This document shows, piece after piece, positions 62,901-64,000 of a stretch of DNA of 64,000 nucleotides. This DNA is from Nymphalis io (taxonomy: Eukaryota; Arthropoda; Insecta; Lepidoptera; Nymphalidae): NCBI RefSeq assembly GCF_905147045.1, contig NC_065908.1, forward strand, positions 8,308,001 through 8,372,000, in the 5' to 3' direction. Position 1 is the stretch's first letter; every line of letters starts with the position of its first letter. Below the pieces are notes generated by a model. It made no database searches and was not told where the DNA came from. It saw nothing but the letters and a program-made list of their open reading frames with translations. The translations under genes and the position numbers were made by a program.

Positions 62901-64000
62901 ACGGCCATCTGATCCCAAATTAAGCTCGTACAGAGCTTGTACTATGGAAACCAGACAACTAATATACTACATATACTATTTTTATTTTTGTAAATACATA
63001 CTTATATACATAATTACACCCAGACACAGGACAAACAGACATGTTCATGCACACAAATGTCTGTCCTGGGTGGGAATCGAACCCACAACCTTCGGCGTAA
63101 AAGGCAAACATCCACCAACCACGCCGACCGGCTCGTCAAAAGTTAAAAATTTAGAAATATCAAAGTTTTAGATTTAGGATAGGTTGTCATGTCACGCTCC
63201 ATATAAAACAATGGAGAGTTAAATATTCCTAGATTATATGTTCGCGCTCACAGGGCGGAGACGGGCGCGGCGCGGCTCCAGGCGGCGGACTGCGGCGCGG
63301 CGCTGCGCGAGAGACACGCCAGCCGCACGCGCTCGTGTGGGCGCGCCCTTACCTGCGGGCAGCGACTGCTCACTACACGGTACTCGCGCAGTGTCAACAA
63401 TTTATTTCAGTTTAGAGAGTAGACTCGTTTGCGCAAGATCGATCGATCATATTATTATATATTCAATTGCAATCTTCTAATCTTATGTCATATCATATAA
63501 ATATGTACGATTTGTTTTTCAGACGTTCAAAATAATTGATTATTGTTATTGTTAAATAACCTCATTGCACACTCACAAGGATAAAAAAAATAAGTACAAA
63601 TAAAAAAAGAAAGAAAAAAACAAAAGCTTAAGAATAGTCATGCTATATAAACATAATTACGGACTGGAAATTATTAAGTCGATTATTTATTATTACCAAC
63701 AAGTATTATTTATTGCTTTATTAATCCTTTATTGCACACACTTTACAAACATTTAGTAACATATAATAGCTAGGAGAACATATATGTATGCAAAGGCAGC
63801 CTTATCACTTGTAGTGATCTAGTGATCAAGTGTGTACTGAATAGGCTGGTAGCGTATTTCTAAATATTTATTTTATGTTTTATCGGATACAGAATATGTT
63901 CATATTGTAAAATATGTTTGAAAATGTACTTTAAAATATACTTAAATGTAAGTTAATTTTATATTACCCTCTTCGGCACTATCAACTCCGGAACATCTGC
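33303..64000 (-). CDS. Hemicentin-like giant Ig/TSP1/EGF extracellular matrix protein (C-terminal 37 exons, 5' partial)
   Basis: Thirty-seven minus-strand exons join in frame to 1,844 codons ending in a stop, with no phase conflict. Domain order N to C in this window: 17 Ig domains, two thrombospondin type 1 repeats, an acidic linker, a short Cys-containing segment, one calcium-binding EGF domain, and a short tail. Long Ig arrays followed by TSP1 and EGF domains are the hemicentin arrangement, a secreted basement-membrane-associated protein involved in cell attachment. Most Ig domains are split over two exons, with phase-1 introns at domain borders. The N-terminal signal peptide and VWA domain, if present, lie beyond the right edge. 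Vertebrate hemicentins carry six TSP1 repeats, a G2F domain and several EGFs; here there are two TSP1 and no G2F. Another Ig-TSP1 matrix protein is possible. Exons are given in the four block entries. Confidence 0.8.
33718..33900 (+). repeat. SINE family C 5' part
   Basis: A T run, then 'agcggacgagcatatggg', 'gccacctgatggtaagtag' and 'accttgggaactaagattt', stopping at 'attacactg'. It lies in the last hemicentin-like intron. Confidence 0.8.
35333..35634 (+). repeat. SINE family B copy in hemicentin-like intron
   Basis: Full-length sense copy from 'agccgagatggccctgtgg' to 'cagtgggacattcacagg'. Confidence 0.85.
37393..37441 (+). repeat. SINE family C 3' fragment
   Basis: Only the terminal motif is present: 'gggtggtacctacttagat' followed by 'acaaagccctaccacc'. 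Confidence 0.6.
37552..38261. repeat. 103-bp tandem array containing exon and donor sequence
   Basis: The array holds about 6.9 copies of a 103-bp GC-rich unit, nearly identical; one visible substitution is C at 37745 where other copies have G. Read on the minus strand, each unit contains the 3' end of a hemicentin Ig exon (YVCVAESSAGAAHRRHYLRV), its donor (GAG|GTACGC) and about 30 bases of intron. The copy at the high-coordinate end is continuous with the real exon 38195-38357. Homology to the array stops at 38261, inside the exon, where the exon sequence becomes unique. Confidence 0.95.
38195..42705 (-). CDS. Hemicentin-like gene, Ig domains 11 (second half) to 17
   Basis: Exons in transcript order: 42705-42472, 42002-41849, 41635-41518, 41141-40931, 39987-39768, 39578-39273, 39132-38954, 38818-38591, 38357-38195. 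Each domain shows the Ig cysteine pair, the core Trp and a DxGxYxC-type motif, for example LECIATGFPKPTISW, IACKAAGSPAPIIQW, DNGEYSCIASNQGG, and DSGKYSCIMTNKVG. Exon 39273-39578 carries one whole domain; others pair across exons. Exon 42472-42705 is extremely GC-rich and adds a Pro/Ala hinge (PPAPPAPPAPPAARALAG) between domains 11 and 12. The last exon ends at the first of several duplicated donors in the 103-bp array. Confidence 0.85.
40581..40871 (+). repeat. SINE family C full copy
   Basis: Complete sense copy from the T run and 'gagtaggaaggcggacgag' to 'cacaaagccctagcacc'. It lies in a hemicentin-like intron, about 60 bases downstream of exon 40931-41141 in transcript direction. Confidence 0.85.
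43625..43725 (+). repeat. SINE family C fragment beside retrotransposon
   Basis: Short sense fragment ('cacctgatggtaggtggtc', 'gacgttggcattgtaagag') immediately upstream of the CR1/jockey-type remnant. Confidence 0.65.
43740..45690 (+). mobile_element. Decayed CR1/jockey-type non-LTR retrotransposon, RT region
   Basis: Three overlapping plus-strand frames encode successive parts of a reverse transcriptase: GWDGITTSIVKTS (fingers); VHPIHKNGAKDNVNNYRPIS, LDLSKAFDTVS and YADDTSLIVDGK (palm, catalytic YADD present); then YLGVTIDEGLNWNDH and the thumb and tail. The frame breaks near 44235 and 45025. The usual PQGS box reads VPQDSVVGP, a Gly-to-Asp change. There is no endonuclease domain, so the element is 5'-truncated and dead. 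It lies antisense in an intron of the hemicentin-like gene. The clade assignment within CR1/jockey is by motif style only. Confidence 0.8.
45691..46222 (+). mobile_element. Second non-LTR retrotransposon fragment with A-rich tail
   Basis: It opens with RT motifs of a different element: VNAGVPQGSVLSPTLFLLHI and CYANDSTVHGGYHG (YAND in place of YADD), then ELIAKWGSDNLVEFNAKKTK. After about 46070 the frame decays, and the fragment ends in an (aaat)n-like tail at about 46205-46222. It directly abuts the preceding RT with no spacer. It is 5'-truncated, as is usual for non-LTR insertions. Confidence 0.75.
46231..46555 (+). repeat. SINE family C interrupted by another short element
   Basis: Family C sequence ('caccaaccttgggaactaa' to 'cttgtgcct') resumes at about 46465 ('gtaattgcactggctcac'). 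Between them is a different element (T run, 'cgagcaggaacctgatgg', 'gaaaactggtttcacagag'). The sequences flanking it (gtgcct and gtgctt) look like a short target-site duplication. Confidence 0.65.
46605..52550 (-). CDS. Hemicentin-like gene, Ig domains 9 to 11 (first half)
   Basis: Exons in transcript order: 52550-52397, 51534-51413, 51276-51133, 47421-47287, 46720-46605. Motifs: LECDAVGFPLPVVTW and EGLYVCIVENVAG (domain 9); ISCRAAGKPRPYVAW joined to LSGMYTCVATNSAG (domain 10); VELHCPVTHGHTVKW (domain 11, first half). Domain 10 is split by a 3.7-kb intron that contains the RTE element, and domain 11 by a 3.9-kb intron that contains the two other RT fragments. The intron phases still match, so the insertions have not broken the reading frame. 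Confidence 0.85.
46858..47218 (+). repeat. tRNA-derived SINE of a fourth type
   Basis: The head has an A-box-like 'ctgcctcgttggtcgcag' and a B-box 'gggttcaatccccagg'. An unrelated body follows (ctgtagcagcccagagtc) and an (att)n tail ends at 47218. The open frames over it on the minus strand are shadows. Only one copy is seen in the window. Confidence 0.7.
47655..50735 (+). mobile_element. RTE-type non-LTR retrotransposon, near full-length but inactivated
   Basis: After a 5' leader (ccggcctaagccggtc) the plus strand encodes an AP endonuclease (WHILGLSEVRRQ region near 48000; MGDFNAKVGVQ; GSDHRLVRGTL) and a reverse transcriptase (NNKAPGDDGITTELLKAGG; EQAGFRSGYSTVDHI; FVDYEKAFDSIE; RFADDIVIIAESL). 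The C-terminal part reads PAMTYGAETWTLTAG to SVGRPPARWTDDLKK. These motifs are RTE clade. Damage: frame changes in the endonuclease before 48330, an in-frame TAG at 48874, a shift near 49430 with a TGA at about 49470, a small deletion with a shift near 49860, and a TAG at 50212. It lies antisense in a hemicentin-like intron. Confidence 0.85.
51773..51960 (+). repeat. Diverged SINE family C copy
   Basis: Sense copy with 'gcggacagacaaataagc', 'aaccttgggaattcagatg' and 'actcacccttcaagccgg'. Confidence 0.6.
52068..52362 (-). repeat. SINE family B copy
   Basis: Reverse full-length copy ending about 35 bases before the 3' end of exon 52397-52550, immediately downstream of that exon's donor in transcript direction. 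Confidence 0.85.
52726..52908 (+). repeat. SINE family C 3' half
   Basis: A T run, then 'caaccttgggaactaagat' to 'cacaaagccctaccacc'. Its peptide shadow is nearly identical to that of the copies at 2.8 and 40.7 kb, so the insertion is recent. Confidence 0.8.
53059..53327 (+). repeat. SINE family A copy
   Basis: Full-length sense copy ('ggcgtggttggtagatac' to 'gtcccaggatattatt'). It ends within ten bases of the exon boundary at 53335. Confidence 0.85.
53335..64000 (-). CDS. Hemicentin-like gene, Ig domains 1 to 8 of this window
   Basis: Exons in transcript order: 64000(open)-63968, 63352-63252, 62838-62717, 62522-62382, 61932-61819, 61481-61215, 60951-60779, 59839-59671, 59389-59141, 58287-58215, 57626-57424, 56536-56377, 54953-54829, 54319-54157, 53429-53335. 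Typical motifs: GDVGVYYCVARNVAG, DSGMFTCVAVNRG, FTCDIDAYPTPHITW, HSGKYRCIAENIMG, LRCNVSGVPPPIVTW, DFGEYTCLASNQYG. Domain 2 lacks the core Trp (ITCDVFSEALLQRTQIIF). Exons 63252-63352 and 54157-54319 are extremely GC-rich. Donor GTGCGT at 56376 and donor GTCGGT at 54156 are unusual, but they are the only ones that keep frame with the following exons. Confidence 0.8.
53797..54094 (-). repeat. SINE family B copy
   Basis: Reverse full-length copy lying between exons 54157-54319 and 53335-53429. Confidence 0.85.
55326..56091 (-). mobile_element. Internally deleted mariner-like element
   Basis: Perfect 22-bp terminal inverted repeats start TTAGGTCCTTACATAT at 55326 and end as the reverse complement at 56091. 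Both are flanked by TA, the mariner target duplication. The minus strand retains broken transposase sequence in short pieces: HDNARPHTAK-like residues followed by LAPTDYHFFRSF, the catalytic-core region of mariner transposases, with stops and shifts. At 766 bp it is well short of the ~1.3 kb of a complete mariner, so it is non-autonomous. It lies in a hemicentin-like intron. Confidence 0.85.
57021..57328 (+). repeat. SINE family B copy
   Basis: Sense copy from 'attccgaaatggcccagtgg' to 'cagtgtgacattcacagg', ending about 95 bases before exon 57424-57626. Confidence 0.85.
57714..58173 (-). repeat. Two SINE family C copies in tandem orientation
   Basis: A diverged reverse copy (57714-57890) is followed by a well-preserved reverse copy (57984-58173) ending in an A run. 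The first is older by divergence. Confidence 0.75.
58631..58873 (-). other. Unassigned intronic ORF with splice-compatible 5' end
   Basis: An open frame of about 80 codons lies on the minus strand between hemicentin exons 59141 and 58287 and ends in TAA. It includes RIAYLRRDVVLCSMLRPRLP and QAHWSDGSFILATNDPTNVY. The C-to-W spacing and a later LRIIHY...VTC stretch are loosely Ig-like. Two AG acceptors (AAACAG|AC and ACATAG|AA) would join it in phase 1, the phase of both the preceding hemicentin exon and the candidate start exon at 60121. No good donor follows, so it could only be a terminal exon. It may equally be an unrelated fragment. Confidence 0.3.
59840..59957. repeat. AT-rich inverted and TA repeats beside a splice acceptor
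   Basis: Long TA runs are punctuated by repeats of ATTGTTAATTA and its complement TAATTAACAAT, forming nested palindromes. They begin at the acceptor of exon 59671-59839. Confidence 0.9.
60120..60260. promoter_or_regulatory. Promoter-like island inside a hemicentin-like intron
   Basis: A locally CG-rich stretch in an AT-rich intron. On the minus strand it has ACCATGGCTAGGCCATATG, and the frame runs 31 bases to a donor (ACGG|GTAAGC at 60121). On the plus strand a TATAAAA lies near 60135-60141 and an ATG follows (ATGGTGAC|GTAAGT, about 60250-60257). A CRE-like TTACGTCA overlaps the latter. Which strand is used, if either, cannot be decided from sequence. Confidence 0.35.
62866..63137 (-). repeat. 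SINE family A copy, reverse
   Basis: Begins with an (aat)n run, then 'atcctgggacatttttcac', and ends with the reverse-complement B-box 'gtgggaatcgaacccac' and 'gaccggctcgtcaaaag'. Confidence 0.85.
63353..63967. other. Hemicentin-like intron at right edge
   Basis: AT-rich intron sequence between exon 63252-63352 and the partial exon at 63968-64000. No repeat family or coding sequence recognised. Confidence 0.6.

Overview
This is eukaryotic nuclear DNA, most likely from a lepidopteran (butterfly or moth). The genes are split by introns, the background is AT-rich, and short tRNA-derived SINEs of three recurring families are scattered on both strands together with non-LTR retrotransposons (RTE and CR1/jockey-type), a mariner element and Helitron ends. 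I built exon models by hand from reading frame, splice signals and phase. All models below keep frame across every junction.

Layout. 1-11113: no coding exon found, repeat-rich; inferred to be intron of a POSH/SH3RF-type E3 ligase whose RING exon is at 11114-11239 (minus). A possible noncoding first exon ends at 14464. 15693-20635 (plus): ataxin-10, 8 exons, with a 278-residue low-complexity insertion. 21770-22559 (plus): CZIB (UPF0587/C1orf123), 3 exons. 23903-26969 (minus): secreted Vajk-like PV-repeat cuticle protein, 2 exons, with a TATA box. 28382-31352 (minus): Zw10, 4 exons, head-to-head with a six-exon coiled-coil gene at 31713-32981 (plus). 33303-64000 (minus): the last 37 exons (1,843 codons, still open at the right edge) of a hemicentin-like giant extracellular protein with 17 Ig domains, two thrombospondin type 1 repeats, a cysteine-containing linker, one calcium-binding EGF domain and a short tail. 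It runs convergent with the coiled-coil gene.

The hemicentin introns have absorbed most of the mobile DNA: a decayed CR1/jockey-type element joined to a second RT fragment (43.7-46.2 kb), a near full-length but broken RTE element (47.65-50.73 kb), an internally deleted mariner with perfect 22-bp ends (55.3-56.1 kb) and many SINEs.

The most unusual features are a seven-fold 103-bp tandem array that copies the 3' half of a hemicentin Ig exon together with its splice donor (37552-38261), four extremely GC-rich Ig exons in an otherwise AT-rich gene, a promoter-like island with first-exon-like sequence on both strands inside a hemicentin intron (about 60120-60260), and an unassigned intronic ORF (58631-58873). 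The genes are unrelated housekeeping, cuticle and matrix genes; I see no operon-like functional cluster.
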